Positions 34,380 through 47,395 of a DNA stretch of 64,000 bases are shown piece by piece. Origin of the DNA: Pogostemon cablin (Eukaryota > Streptophyta > Magnoliopsida > Lamiales > Lamiaceae); contig CM042979.1 of NCBI GenBank assembly GCA_023678885.1, forward strand, positions 21,939,513 through 22,003,512, in the 5' to 3' direction. The stretch's first letter is position 1, and the number at the start of each line of letters is the position of its first letter. A program made the translations under genes and the position numbers. Under the pieces are notes generated by a model. The model was given only the letters and a program-made list of their open reading frames with translations. It was not told the origin of the DNA and ran no database searches.

Positions 34380-37300
34380 GTTTTGAGGGAAACAATATAA
34401 AAGGATAAAATTCGAAGTTTTGATCAGTATATTTATTTCTGATTCTCTGAATTTCGAATGGTATTATCTCACTAATTGTTAACTAAAAGACATTATATTT
34501 ACTTGTCCAAATTAGTTGATTAGAAAAGAATCGTGATTTTGAAAATTACTGCTTAAGAAAATACATGTGTTCTCTCATCGGACGGCTCATGATGCCTATT
34601 AAAGTCTTTAGTGAAGAGATGAGAGGATCATAGAAATATGATGAACTCATGTAACTCTTCAGATACTTGAGTAATTTAAAAGGCGCAAGATCATGATAGA
34701 ATTTGATGAATGAATTGGAAATATATATGGAATAGAAGTTGAAAGGGAAACCTAAGTCAATTTTATTTTCCATAATTGCCTAGATGTTTTTGAGAAAGTT
34801 CCACCTCAATTACAAGAGGATGTAAATGGTGGGAAACTTCTAACAAAACATGTGGCAAAGGAAAGCCATTTTCATCATAAAGTGAACAAGTTTAATATCT
34901 TATTTACTAATAGCCTAAACATGATTAGTGATGGCATCTACTGACACGAAGTGTGTAGATACAGGAATCACTAAATGTTTTTCACTTAGTAAGGATAAGA
35001 TTGTTAATAACATGGGTAAAACTACGAAGGTAGTGGCTATTGCAGTGGGAGTTGTTTATTTATCTCATGATAAGAATAAACGATTGATTATGAGAAATTA
35101 TCTTTACGTACGTTTCATAGAAAGAATTTAATTTCGGTTTCTATGCATTAACGGATGGATACTTCATTTCATTTAAATGACATGGTCATAAAAATGAGGA
35201 ATGAGGCTATAATCCGTTATAGTACGTTGATGGATAATAATTATACTCTTGAATCATGCACATCCCACAGATGCAATAAATAGTAATTAATAATGCATCT
35301 TCTAATATTAGTAAGAGAAAGGAACCTTCGGAGATTAACTAAACATACATTTGGCGTCTAAGACTAATTCATTTTACTTGAGTAGGATTCAAAAGTTGAT
35401 AGCCGATAGACCGTAAGGTTTATCTGAAGTGGAAACTATCGGACTTGCGAGTCCTGCTTGGAAGTAAAAATGATTAACTGCTTTTTCAAGGCTGTGGGGT
35501 ATAGGGCCAAAGATATATATGTTGGAATTAGTTCAGTCTGATTCAAGCGGACCTAATATTATCCAGGCAAGAGTTAGTCATTACGGTTTAACCGTGGTGG
35601 TAAAAACCTCTTAGGATAGTTAGCAGCTATTAATCAGAAGTTGAGATTAAATCTCAAGATGGCAACACCGGAAATTCCCTAGTGGAATGGTGTGGTGAAT
35701 AGAAGGTATTATCTCTTATGGTTATGATTAGATAGATGATGAATTATTTGGAATAATTAAATTCATTTTATGGATATGCCCTAAGATACAGTAATTCGTG
35801 AAACGTTTGTCTGTATATGGGACATCCTAGAAAAATGAAGGATGATTTATTTAGTCCAGAAGATCGAAGGGTAATTGTTAACACAATAACTAGATTTTTG
35901 GAAAAGGACTATGTAATAAATCACAAACCCATGTATGAGTTGTTCTAAAGGAAGTGAAAGGAAAACACTAAGTATAAGTACCAAGTGTACAAGAGGATAT
36001 ACCACAAGGTAAACTGCAACGCGTGTCACGTCTGATACACAATTACATGTAGTGCCTTGTCGTAGTGGGAGGGTTGTATGGCAACCCATAAATATATGTT
36101 TTGGGAGAGTCGTGAGACTAGATCCCTAGTAAACATGGTATTATCCCACGGATACGACGTAGCACTACAAGATGAAAATGCGGAATCTTAGTAAGTTGCA
36201 ATGTATGTTGAAATAGAATCTACGGATTCTGAATAAAGTCTGGGAGCTTATAGGACCACTAAATGGTATAAAAATCATTGAAAGTGGTCAAAGAAAATAA
36301 AAGATGATCATATGGAAAGGTGAAAACCTTGAAAACAAAGCTTGTTGCGAAAAAGTGTACTCAGAAAGAAATGGTTCGATTATGAGGAAACATATTCGCT
36401 GGTAGCTATGCTTAAGTTGATCCAGATTCTTTTATGTATTGCTGCTCATATTGAAATATGAGGAACAGCAAATAGATGTCAAGACAGCTTTCCTGATTGG
36501 AAGTTTTGAGAAAAACATCTATGTGAAGCAACCAGAGTGATTCATTGCAAAGTACTAATAGCATTTTGATAGTAAGCTTAAAAGTGTCCAGCGATGGACT
36601 AAAAGCAAGCTTAGAGATCGTAAAGCATCTGTTTTGATTAGGTAATCCAGTGGCATGGATTTAAATCAATGAGCGGATGTGTCTTGTGTGTTATAAAGAG
36701 TGACGGAAACGTGGTGGTGTTTCTTGTACTATACGTAGATAGTATCTTGCTCATTGGAGACAATGAAAGAGTATTATCGGGCGTATGGGTATGGTTCATA
36801 AAGCGGTAGTGATGAAGGACTTAAGAAAAGTAAAATATATCCTTTTGATCACGGTGATACGGATCACAAGAAAGGATGTTATGCTTATCTCAAGTTTCAT
36901 AATATGATATAGTCCATACTCGTTTAGCATGTGAATTTATCTAAGTGATTGTGTCCTAAGACACAAAAGGAAGATAAAGAAGATGAAAGCGGTTCCTTAT
37001 ACTTCGGTGAATAAGGAAGCTTAATCTAAGGAATGCTATGAACGAAGTTGGATATCTGTTTTGCTAGTTGCATGAACAGTGGGTATCAACGTGATCCAGA
37101 ACATGAATGATGAATTGTGGTAAGACATATATGAAGTGCCTGAGAAGGACTGGAAATCATATATAGACTTACTGAGCAGATTCACTGCTTCTTGTGGATT
37201 ACGTAGATTTGGATTTTTTAATCAGATTGGACGGTAGTAAATTCTCCTCAAAGGTTATGTGTTTAATTTTAGGAAGTAGAGTCATAATGTGGAGGAGTGT

Positions 37301-37556
37301 TATATAGAAATATATTTCAAACTCCGGACTCCATCATGGAAAGATGATAAATTGGAGCCTATGAGGCAACCAAAGTATCTATATGACTCTAGAGACTTCA
37401 TGATGGACTTTGAAGTGTTTCTAAGTTTGCCCAAGATTATCACAATTTATATTGCTGATATTGGTGCAGTTGCAAACTTGAAGGAATCACGAGTCCATAA
37501 GGCAATTAAACACATGGAGCGCGAGTACCACCTGTTACGAGAAATCGTATGATGAG
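34380..37556 (+). pseudogene. Decayed gag-pol of the A1 copia element
   Basis: Remnants in copia order can be read. The protease region (frame 34928-35131) has VDTG near residue 10 and KTTKVVAIAVGVVYLSHDKN. A C-E-S-C-L-E zinc segment lies near 35445. YPRKMKDDLFSPEDRRVIVN, at about 35818-35877, is the linker after integrase. IDVKTAFLIGSFEKNIYVKQ at about 36473-36532 is followed by a stop. The catalytic region near 36730 reads LYVDSILLIGDN, with Asp to Ser. The RNase H end GAVANLKESRVHKAIKHMER plus EYHLLREIV ends near 37550. The integrase core is essentially missing between 35460 and 35810. Stops and frameshifts occur throughout. Confidence 0.8.
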
Positions 37557-37702
37557 GGGAAGGTTGGAGTCGCCTAGATTGCATCGGATGATGACCTAGT
37601 AAATCCATTTACGAGGACCTTAAGGCGAGAGCTTTTAATGGTCGTGTAGTGGGAGTAGGAATCAGATGTATGGCAGAAGACATGACAGCATAGTCTTTTA
37701 GT

Positions 37703-37715
37703 ATAAGTGGGAGAT
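37703..37715 (+). promoter_or_regulatory. Polypurine tract of the A1 element
   Basis: TAAGTGGGAGAT directly precedes the 3' LTR; the same tract adjoins the LTRs at 5440 and 17958 on the minus strand. Confidence 0.85.
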
Positions 37716-38913
37716 TGTTGGATTGTATACTAAAAGTCTAGCTTTAGTATGAACAATGTCATAACAATATTTGAAATGAGAATTATTGATCAAATGATTG
37801 CATCTTATAATTTATTTTATATGCATGATGCAATAGTCCAATTACTTTATACTGTAGATAATATGTTGTGCGACAACACGCGGAAGATCATATTATCGGT
37901 TTCCTTATAAAGTATAAACAGATGCTCACAACTGAGATAGACGGGGACTCTCTATCGGTATGGTTGTAGTGTGGTTTGGTATTAGCTTGTCTTGGCTATA
38001 GAATCACATTAGTGCACTTGTGTGTATTGAGCAGGACCGCCTGAGGTCGTTCTTCTTATACTGACTATATAGTAGAACTTGATCTCTGTTATTATGGAAG
38101 TTCGTGCTCTTAATCCCTATACAATAACCTCGACACGTAGGGCAGTATGTATTTCTTTGATTCATCAATGGGTGAGATTTATATGTATTAAATCAACAAA
38201 CTCGGTGAGTTGGGAAGTAATGCTGTATCTATGGTGTGCTGTTGATTGTAGAAGGAATCCATGTCCGTCATAGGTTGATGATGTCCCCTTGAGGAGCTCA
38301 TAAGGTTTATCATGTAAATCTTGCAAGTGGATTAATTTCCGGCATGATAAAAAGGTTGAGTGGTACTACTCTCGGATGAGATATTAATTAATTAGAGTTG
38401 TCAGTAACTTAATTAATTAATGGACATTGAATATCTTAAACATGGGGAGACTATCGGGCTCATAATAAGAAATAGCCCAGAACATAATTTGGGATTGGAC
38501 GGGTAGTGCAATAATAATATTTTAGTGGACTATATTATTATTATTGGATTTAATTAAAAGCTTTGGGCTAAGCTTGGTTAATTAAATTCAATTGAGGCCC
38601 AGCCCAATTTCTCCTCCTGGTCCCTGCTGTAGCCCAAGTATATAAGTCATCTCAGTTCCTGTTAACCCTAAGTCACTGCCTCTTTTGACATACGGTAGAA
38701 ACAGAGAGCAGATTGAGAGAACTCTGGGGACTGTTGACCACCCAACACCAGAGTTGACTTTGGGACATACGGTAGAAGATCAGAGGTAGTTCTCTGCAGT
38801 TCATCCTCTACACCAACCCAGAAGTACGGTAAACAATTTTATTGCTTCCGCTGTTATTTGTTTGCCTATTTGACTAACGATCACGTTTGAGCCACAAGAT
38901 CCAATTGCCAACA
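37716..38913 (+). repeat. 3' LTR of the A1 element
   Basis: Same 1198-bp length as the 5' LTR and nearly identical; ends CCAATTGCCAACA, followed by the target duplication GTTAT. Confidence 0.95.
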
Positions 38914-38966
38914 GTTATAAGGATGAAGCTCTTCTCGTTTTCCTTACGAGATAGAGCAACAGATAT
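38914..38966 (+). pseudogene. Continuation of the Athila gag after the A1 insertion
   Basis: VIRMKLFSFSLRDRAT aligns with IKIRLFSFSLRDRART of the gag at 54260-54315. The frame ends where the LTR fragment begins. Confidence 0.75.
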
Positions 38967-40490
38967 AATTTTCCTTTTGTGTATCAATGTCTGACTCTGC
39001 CTTATGGAATATAGATGCATCACTAAACCATGCAAATCTACTCTATATACACAAGTAAATATGCATGTAACACGTGTGAATAACCTTGGAGCAAAAGATA
39101 TAATTTCACTCCTTTCTAGGTACTATCAGTATCAATTATTTCCCTGGCCAATTGATACTCTAACCCGATACGATCTCCCTTTATAGGTACTATAAAATTA
39201 ACCTCTTTATCCTACTTACTAACCCAAATTCAATTCAATTAATAAGTATTCATATAAGATAATTCTAATGAAACTTCGTAGTCCCCTCACTTAGAATCAT
39301 AACATGGAATCCTGCTCAGTAGTGAACACATTCAATCAATAACCAGGATATATATTCGGACTCTCTATAATAGTTAATGATGCATAAAACAACTCTGAGT
39401 ATGAATTAAAAACGCATAGTTTTATATAAAATAAATCCACAAGTAGTGTAGTACGGAGTATACATACGAAAGTTCAATTAATTCATAAAAACTTTCAAAA
39501 TCCTAGATCTACCAAAAAGGCTCTAGCACATGATGTTATGTAGAATAATCATGGGGGTTGGATAGATCTTATCCATATATCTAGAAAATATAAGATAAAT
39601 TAGAAAACGATAAAAACCCTAGATGTGGGCGTCTTCGCGTCCTTCTCCGTCTTGAATCCTCTTCTTAATTCAGCAGACGAATCTTCAAAGTGATGGATGG
39701 ATGGAGGAAAGGATATGGATGATGGTGGGGTAATCCCCCTTGTGGGTGTAGGATGATTGTGTTCCGGTCTTCTTACTTGAATAATGATGTAAAATATATA
39801 TAGGTGTGAGAAGAGAATAAATAAGAAAATAAAAGATATAAGTGAATCATGGAGGATTATGTGATAAGGAGATTAATTGTGCTCCAAGAAATAGGTCATT
39901 TTTGGAAATATTCGGAAATTCTCAGAAATTCTCGCTGGCCGCTGCGTGACTTTACGATTTTGAGCATAACTTACTCGTCCAAATTCTGATTTTAGTGATT
40001 CTTAAACTCACGTGATCCTCTTTTCCTTGGCTTTCTATCCATATAAAGATATCACCAAAAGTCTAACTTTTGAAGATGTAAAAAGTCATATAAAGTGGAA
40101 CAATCGTGCTGAGTAGAAACAACTTGTGCGACGTCACAATTTCGATCATAACTTTCTCGTTTGAACTCCGATTGAGGTGTTTCTTAAGCCAAAACGACCT
40201 TCTCTTCTGTGATTTTCTAACTATATTTTGCACTTCTATTTTTGAGTTCCATACGAATACAGAAAAATTACACAAGTTGGACGTGCGTTTATCAGCATTC
40301 TTGCACAAGTTGCACATTTTCTCCAACTTAGCACTTTTGATCCTTTTTCCACCTAAAACACAATAAAACACCTCAAACGCACCTTTTTCTTATATATATA
40401 AAATATAAGATACTTGTGCTAATATATGACAATAATTCTCATCAAAAAGGTGTTAAATTGGATACTAAAACACGTTTATTTTCACTATCA
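38966..40490 (-). mobile_element. Athila-type LTR fragment, truncated at its 3' end
   Basis: Homologous over its length to 1630-3362. The right end TTTTCACTATCA matches the LTR start (minus strand). The last about 290 bp of the LTR are missing on the left. It interrupts the plus-strand gag, and about 600 bp of gag sequence between the flanks is absent compared with the copy at 54300-54900, so insertion or later recombination deleted DNA. It lacks the GGTTCGAC array of the first copy. The overlapping frames at 40063-40371 are not genes. Confidence 0.7.
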
Positions 40491-40494
40491 TTAT

Positions 40495-41132
40495 ATCCTA
40501 CATATAAGGGAAAAAGTTTCAAGGCAAATGTGGGGGAAATTTTCAAGGTAGATATCCACCAAGGCAAGGAGGCTTCAATAATGGAGGTGTTGGAGGTAAT
40601 TATCAACCTCCTAGGAGGTTTGATAATTTATCTTATGGAAATCCAAATAGTGCTTATAAATACCCTCTTATATGAAAGCCATCGATAATAATTCTCCATT
40701 CAAGTTATTTCAAGTATATTAATTTCATATTTTAGATTAGAATTTGGGAGCTCTTGAAAGAGAGATCTCCACTAGTCGAGATTCCTCTCCCTTTGAGAGA
40801 GGGATCCATTTCTTAAAATATATTTTTAGATCCGCTTGCAAGCCTATGGCGAGTCGGCTATGAGTGATTGACGAGCGTGTTGACCTTGAGTGTTCTTTAT
40901 ATACTCGTGAGGCTTGAGATCAAAAGGGCATAATTACTAGGCTTTCTTTTACCTTTGAACTTATTAAACTTGTATGTGTTGGCATTTTTTATGTTGAGCT
41001 ACTTAATTAGATTAATTAGAGAGTATTGATTGTAGTATATTATTATTTGTGTTTTTATGATTCTTTCGTTTAGGTAAATTCTCCTCTTAGTTCTTTTATT
41101 TTGTTTTGTTGTTCGGGGATGCACAACGCTCT
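40495..41132 (+). pseudogene. Athila gag C-terminal fragment and 3' internal remnant
   Basis: The stretch 40530-40640 matches the glycine-rich gag tail at 54960-55090 (words CCACCAAGGCAAGGAGG and GGCTTCAATAAT). Pol is absent, so this element is internally deleted. 40700-41130 is non-coding and ends with GTTGTTCGGGGATGCACAAC, the sequence that normally precedes the Athila polypurine tract. Confidence 0.6.
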
Positions 41133-41146
41133 AAGTTTGGGGAGTT
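41133..41146 (+). promoter_or_regulatory. Polypurine tract of the plus-strand Athila element
   Basis: CTAAGTTTGGGGAG precedes the LTR-like start TTTGATCATCG. Confidence 0.7.
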
Positions 41147-41479
41147 TGATCATCGTTGAATTCACCGAGTTTTAGATCGTTTTCTTGTGTTTTATGTCAT
41201 GTTTTGTGCTCTTATTGGTAGATATGTTGTAAAATGTGGAATTAATTTCATAGTATGTATAAACATGTGATATGGTGGAAGAAACGAGCAAAAATGGAAA
41301 AAATAGTGCAAAAATTCTCATATTGGCAAAACTATCATGAAAATTCAACCATTGGTAGCAAGGGAGGTTGAATTTTCTTGTAGAAAACAAGGGAGAAAAA
41401 AAGGTGGGGAAGAAAGCACGCTGTCAGAAAAATTCAACTATTGCATAAAATTCGGTCGAATTTTTATGAAGTGCGGTTG
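41147..41479 (+). repeat. Athila-type 3' LTR, 5' fragment
   Basis: Starts TGATCATCG after the polypurine tract and contains AAAATTCAACC and its complement GGTTGAATTTT several times. It is cut at 41480 by the LTR of the minus-strand element. It differs strongly from 28492-30137, so the two LTRs may not belong to one insertion. Confidence 0.55.
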
Positions 41480-43100
41480 TGTTGGGTATTTTCCTACACA
41501 CTAAACAATCCCAAGTATCATGGATATCAGTAGTGACCAATATCAACGATCAAGTTTAATTATCGAACCTACAAGATAGTTAATTATCTACTTCTAAAAT
41601 TACTAAATTAATTAGAACTAGTAACCAATTTCAAAGTTTAAAGAACTTATTAATCTAAGAGACTGATAATATTAAATAACTATTAAAATAAATCACAGAA
41701 GAAAGGTTTAAGTTTAACTCAAGAGAAGATCAACGTTCTAAGGCAATCCGGTATAGACTAATCAATCTGAATTCCTAGATGTCCAATTGTTCATTCATGC
41801 AAACTTTATGAAACACACAACATAACCCTATTATCCCACCAAATATGATCCAATTCAAAGCTAACAATATAATCCGATTTAATTCCTAAGGTGCATGAAT
41901 ACAACCCTGCCCCCTTTGTAAGTACTAACAAGGCAAATGCAATAACTCCGAATGACAATTTTGACTAACAAGAATTCTCTAGAATGTACTATAGGATTTT
42001 ATTCAATATCCTGCTTGAAAGTCTAATTGCATTGTTCCACTAAACAAGTCAAACATCTGATTTACCAATTTACGGGCAAACTATCTTAATCCCCAATAAA
42101 TAGACAATTCAATTCATGAATGCACACAAGCTAACATAATAAATCAAGCATCACGAGCAATGTCATGAATTTAATATAAAGACGTTACGAAGCAGAATAA
42201 CTGTATGAACAAATCAAATAAATCAGAATATCATCCACATGAATTCACAAAATTGGTCTAGGTCTCCAAATTAATTAAATCTATCCTTCAAACCTTAAAA
42301 ACTGTAAACGAGATTAGCCAAAGAGGTTATGGGCAACTCTCATGGCTATAGAATTCATACAAAAAATCTTAATAAAAGAAAAGAAAAGAAAAGAAAAGAA
42401 AGGAAATGAAAAATCCTAGTGTCGACGTTGTTCCGCGTTCCTTCTTCATCTCTCCAATTGACTGATATCTCCCAACTAGCATTTGATACTCCTTCAGTGT
42501 GGATGGATGATGGGATGGATGTGGAAGACGTGAAATATGGAATAGGAATTGTGAATTGGATTTGAACCCCTTCTCTTGTATGTTTCGGTCTCCTCTTATA
42601 CTTGTGTCTTCATTCAAACTATTTTTTTGGGCATTTTTTCGCCAGAAATAGGCACAAACACGTACTAGGAGGTGTAAAATATGATTCTGGACTAAAAAGA
42701 TCAAGAATCGACCATGAACTGACCAGCTTGGCTCTAGCTGCATTTTGAGGTGCCGATTTGCCACTGAGTGGCACACCTGGCGCATGCTGATGTCATGTAG
42801 GTTCCGTGGGACTCCCGCTCGGCTCGATCAGACCACCGAGCGATGTTGAACCGACTCAGCTCGGCTCGAGCTGGTGCAGAGTGGATTGTCAAGCTGCCTA
42901 CTTTCGTACTTGTTCCATGCTGCTTTCAATTCTGATCCATTTTTCCCAGATTTAGGATTTCAAAACTCACAAAAACACCTTTGTAACATTAAAATCGTGC
43001 AAGTACTAAATCCTACACAATTCCATACGAAAATAATGACTTTCCTAAGCTAAATGGTGTAATGTGAACACATAAAATGCGTGAATTTCTACTCTAAACA
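41480..43100 (-). repeat. 3' LTR of the minus-strand Athila element
   Basis: Minus-strand start TGTTTAGAGTAG at 43100, end ATACCCAACA at 41480; 1621 bp. A GC-rich block (42800-42890) contains CTCGGCTCGA words in clusters. A (AAAAG)n run of about five units lies at 42376-42402. The 138-codon minus-strand frame at 42369-42785 shows no domain. Confidence 0.75.
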
Positions 43101-43113
43101 AACCCCCAAACTT
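43101..43113 (-). promoter_or_regulatory. Polypurine tract
   Basis: Minus strand reads GTAAGTTTGGGGGT directly before the LTR. Confidence 0.75.
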
Positions 43114-44450
43114 ACATATTGTTCTTCCTGAGGTAACACAAAAGAAAACTAATAGATTAAATGAGAGGAAATTCACAGCCTTACACGAATCAAAACACTT
43201 AGGAATTTGAAAATCATATTTCTATACTTAAACAACCATTCATCTAAAAACGTACATTTCAAATCAACTACTTCACCTTTTTAGAATGGTCATCCACTCA
43301 TTCTCACGGTTAGTATTTACGTTTATCTCTCAACTATGAGATGTACACTTTTAGGTAAGGTGTTTACACTCCAAATCAATTCAAACACATGCGTAACCCT
43401 AAGTTTGGCAATCATCTCAACTCTCAACTAAAGGGATAACTCGACAATAGTATCACAAAGGTCTTGCATTAGGATTTAATGCTAACTCTTTGGTAAAGGT
43501 AGGAATATATGGATTAACTTACTTAATCATTAATAGAGAATCAAAGAAGACTTAAAGATTTTCAACAAACAGCCCTTTCAATCTTCTTTCTCCTTCAATG
43601 CTCTTCAACTTTTTTTTCAACTTGATTTCTTCCTTCATTTTCAAACAAAACTTCTTTACTTGAGTTTCTTCTCTTTTTTTCTCTTTTTTTTTCAAATAAG
43701 GGTACCAGTTTTAGGCACTACCCTTTTCATAGGGTACCAGTTTTAAGCACTACCCCCTTCATGCAAGTTTTAACCATCCTCATCAACTACTTTCATCACT
43801 TTTTTTCCACCAACTCACTTCTCCTTACATTTCTTCACAACACACCAACTTGATTCCTTCAATACTGTACTAGGTAAGGAATTTTTATGGCTAACAAAGG
43901 GATCAATTTGCTAATCACATAAGCTTCCAACAAATAAGGCTTTTAGGTTCAAAATGGTTGACTATGGATAATTTCATTAAGTAGGATAATAATTTAGCTA
44001 GTGACTACTAAATAAAAAAGATGGCCTAAAATCATCTCCTATCGTCTAATCAAACACATAGCTTCAAGCAAGATATAAAGCTAAGTTCTAGAATACGTGT
44101 GCATGAACTATACTCACAAGAATAAACTGTAGGAATGAACGAGCAAGCCTATATAAGCTACATAGCTAATCATCCATGTATATAATAAAACTTCAAGCAT
44201 CTAGATATCAAAGTACAATATCAAACTACTTCCTAAGCACACTCACATAGCATGAAATAAAATCACAAATCTATGGATCAACAAAATCAATTCTTAACAA
44301 AAAGTTTAAAAATCATCCATCAAACATACATCATTAACAATAAAATCAACAACAACAAAATATCAATCAATGCATTCCAAAATAAGAAGAATAAAAATAT
44401 AACAGATATCCTAACCAGATAACTCAAAAAGAAGAAAAATCAGAAAGGGG
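43114..44450 (-). other. Non-coding 3' internal region of the Athila element
   Basis: Homologous to 3377-4230. Two GGTACCAGTTTTAAGCACTA-type repeats lie at about 43701-43756, and a shared segment with TCTTTGGTAAAGGTAGGAA lies at about 43490. No ORF is seen. Confidence 0.6.
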
Positions 44451-45900
44451 GAGTAAAGAAACTCAAACTCTACTAATGACCACTGGCGGCTAATCTCTCA
44501 ATTCTCCCTCCTCCTCCCATTTTCAGTAGATAGATGAGATAAGTGAGCATGCATACCTTAGCCCTGCTGGCCGTACCATGTAACAATTGAGGTCCACGCC
44601 TCATAACCTAGAGGCTATGCAGGTGGTGGCATCCCATACAACGGATAATGGGCTACTCCGGGGAACAAATGTACTTTCCCATACTGTGCTCCTCTTGGAG
44701 CTCCTCTGTCATACTCCTCAAGCTCTCCTCTGCGGGCTCTATGCGGAAGCTCCTCCTCATCTCCTTCTTTATCATATCCTACGTCATCTCCTTCTTCCAC
44801 AATCCCTCCTTCAACAGGTGCATCCATGGCCATAGGTTGAGCTTGGGCAAGTGCAATGCAAGCTACTACTCTCCAATCACCTTTATCCTACACCACCTGA
44901 ATAATTATTCAGTGACCAACTGTGTCCATAGAAATATTACCATCATTCTGGATGTTCATGAAGTGAAATAGCTCCACGTGGAACGTGAAAGTATTAGGAG
45001 GAATGGTGTAGTGGTACTCCAAGAAGCCATTCTCGTTCTTAATAATCCTAATAATTTCAAGAGCTTCTAGATTAATTTTAGCTTCTATCTCACAATACGC
45101 ATCCTAGTGGTATCAATTCCATAATAGTGAGCAATAGGGGTAATCAAGCCCCTTATGTTCACTGTCTAACAAACATGAGTACTGAACTGATACATCTGAT
45201 GAATGAGATAAGCACCCAAGTTGAACTGCACCTTGTTCAACATGCACCACTGTACATACAACTCACTCGGTGGTATCACTCCACTCTCCGATCTACTGAA
45301 AATGGTGTTGGAAAGTATCCGGTCCATATATTGCAATACAGGGATGCGGACAAGTGGCTCTTGCAAAACTAGATCGATACTTCTCCTTCCTACCAGATAT
45401 CAACCTCTAAAATTCATTCGACTTGAAATCTGGGTGCTCCATGAATGCGAGGATACGGACAGAACACCTGAACATTTGATTAAGGAAATTTGGAGTCTCT
45501 CACCTTATCCTCTCTCTGAGGTCGAACTCACAATCGTAAGGAAAGTCTCCCTGATAAACCACCCGTAGCGTACATAAAACTCCGCTACAAGCCAAAAGAG
45601 GGTGTGAGCTCATATCTCCGTAAATCTCCAGATCCCAACACAATAAAAAAACAACTCTATGTCCTATACAAAATTTAAAGTTCACATCGTGTGGTCATCT
45701 TGGTATCGGGTGTTGGTAATCCTGTCTGAAATTCTCCCATGCAAGGTAGAAACTTCATCCCATTGTCTAAATTACAAACTCAAATCCACTAGAAGCCTGC
45801 CTGCCCTTCTTATTATTTCATAGAGCAGATCTGTAAGAGGGGGCCTCTTCTGCTGACGTACCCTCATCTCCTTTAATCATCTTACCTTTTCCTGCTGCAG
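44450..45900 (-). pseudogene. Post-pol ORF remnant of an Athila element (ATHILA ORF1 / plant transposon protein-like)
   Basis: Minus-strand frames 45685-45500 and 45366-45166 read as pieces of one protein. The first has HPLLACSGVLCTLRVVYQG and DFPYDCEFDLRE. The second has LVRIPVLQYMDRILSNTIFS, then IPPSELYVQWCMLNKVQFNL and AYLIHQMY, and continues into RGLITPIAHYYGID after a frame break. The pattern resembles the ATHILA ORF1 / putative plant transposon protein families found in the env position of Athila elements; this assignment is from memory of motif style. An acidic stretch follows (44833-44615). The plus-strand frames here are antisense shadows. Confidence 0.4.
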
Positions 45901-46739
45901 TTTATAAAGTAAAAAGCACACTCTTCCATCAAATAAATAAATAAATAGGACTTATACATGTTTAATCTAGAGCTTCAAGCTTTCACATTCAAACCAACAA
46001 GTCATAAATCAAGCTTTTAATGCATAATTAAAACATGCATAATAGTAAACGTCCTATGTGAATTCAACTTCATACTTCCCTCATCAACATGCTTCCATAA
46101 TCAAAGAGAAATATTCTTAATCAATTTGAACTCAGAAGAATAAAATTTAAGCATTCATGAACTTTTTCAATCAAGACATAAGAATTACATGTTAATTCCA
46201 AAACAAACACTCCAATTCCATCCTAACTTCATGTTCAAGCTTATTCCAACACCTTCACATGTTCAATACTAAAAAATGTACCAGATAATTGAAAGCATAA
46301 TCAACAAACAATCAAGATATACATCATACACAAAATTTCGAATGGCTATCAAATATTTGTAAAAATTCTTCAACAAAATTCAAACTTTGAACAAGCGAAA
46401 TCACACATATAGATCATGCTCATTCAAAATTCACAACATCCACGACATTCTAAGAGTGAAAGAGTTAAAAAAAACGTACCTCTTGTGTTGTACATGATTA
46501 ATTTTGCAATTTGACTCTCAACACCCAAAATCCCCAAATCACCCACTAAAAAGACCTAATTTGATGTGTAAATCTAACAACAATTGAGTAGTGATGTGTG
46601 TGGAGTGTTTTTGTGGATGGAATCGGTGGATAGTGGCTGGAATAGCGACGAAAAATGGATGAATAGACGTCGGCAGTGCAATCGAGGGCTCAAAATTGAT
46701 ATTAGAATGAGCAACCCATTTTTTAAAATGAAAACACAT
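45901..46739 (-). other. Non-coding spacer before the post-pol ORF
   Basis: AT-rich with CAAGC/TTCAA-type words; no recognised gene. The 74-codon minus-strand frame at 46539-46763 shows no domain. Confidence 0.4.
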
Positions 46740-47045
46740 ACCTCGTAGTCCTGCTCGGCTCAAGTTACATGCCGAGCGACGTCACCCCTGGCCAGCTCAC
46801 CTCGAGCTGAAGCTGAGCTGGGTGCCGAGCAGCATGTCATTCCATTTTGTGAGTTAAAAGTCCCACTCATCCCGAGTACCTTGTCGAGAAGTGTCACTCG
46901 CTGCGAGTTGGAGTCGAGCGGGGTGCCAAGCCACTCTCCGTCATGCTTTGACTCTTCATGAACATCGCTCGCCGTGAGTTGGCCACTGAGCTGGACTTCC
47001 CGTCGTAGCTCGGCTCGAGCGACAACGAGCAGGGTGCCCAACTGG
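46740..47045 (-). repeat. GC-rich block with CTCGGCTCGAGC-type words
   Basis: The block contains GAGCTGAGCTGG, GCCGAGC, CTCGGCTCGAGC and TCGAGCGGGGTGCC words in direct and inverted copies, similar in style to the LTR block at 42800-42890 and to 51650-51690. The 93-codon minus-strand frame across it (46760-47041) is a composition artefact. Confidence 0.5.
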
Positions 47046-47395
47046 GCACCATTCTACCTTCAACATCAAATTTTTGCTTCTCTCATGCCTTCCTATGTTT
47101 CAAAACTCAATTCCACATGTTAACAACACTTATACCTCTATAAAGTGCTTCAAAAAATAAAAAAATCATCGTAAAGAATAAAAAATCGACTAGACCAACA
47201 CTAGAACCAACAAACGAACAAATATAAACTAAAAGGATGCCTGGACAATAGCAAAAAATCGAAAGATCAAAAAAATCGGAAATATAAAAAAAATTAAAAT
47301 ATCAAAAATATAAAAAATCGCAAAAAATCGACCTCTAGGCACACAACAGTGCAGAAAACTTACATAGGTGCTTCAAGACAATGGTATGTACATGA

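Larger units (their letters stand above)
30810..38913 (+). mobile_element. Complete family-A copia-like element (subfamily A1), recent, non-autonomous
   Basis: LTRs of identical length (1198 bp) flank a 5.7-kb internal region. The target duplication GTTAT occurs at 30805-30809 and 38914-38918. I count three differences between the LTRs (one near 31297/38203, two adjacent near 31565/38471), about 0.25%. The PBS is perfect. The internal region has a long GC-rich leader, a TGGGCY-rich block, conserved leader repeats and a decayed pol. The RT box is YVDS instead of YVDD. With so few LTR differences and so many coding defects, it must have moved using proteins from another element. Confidence 0.95.

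Noticed and set aside
44587..45568. Plus-strand frames of 81-115 codons
   Set aside because: They are antisense to the decayed post-pol ORF of the minus-strand Athila element.
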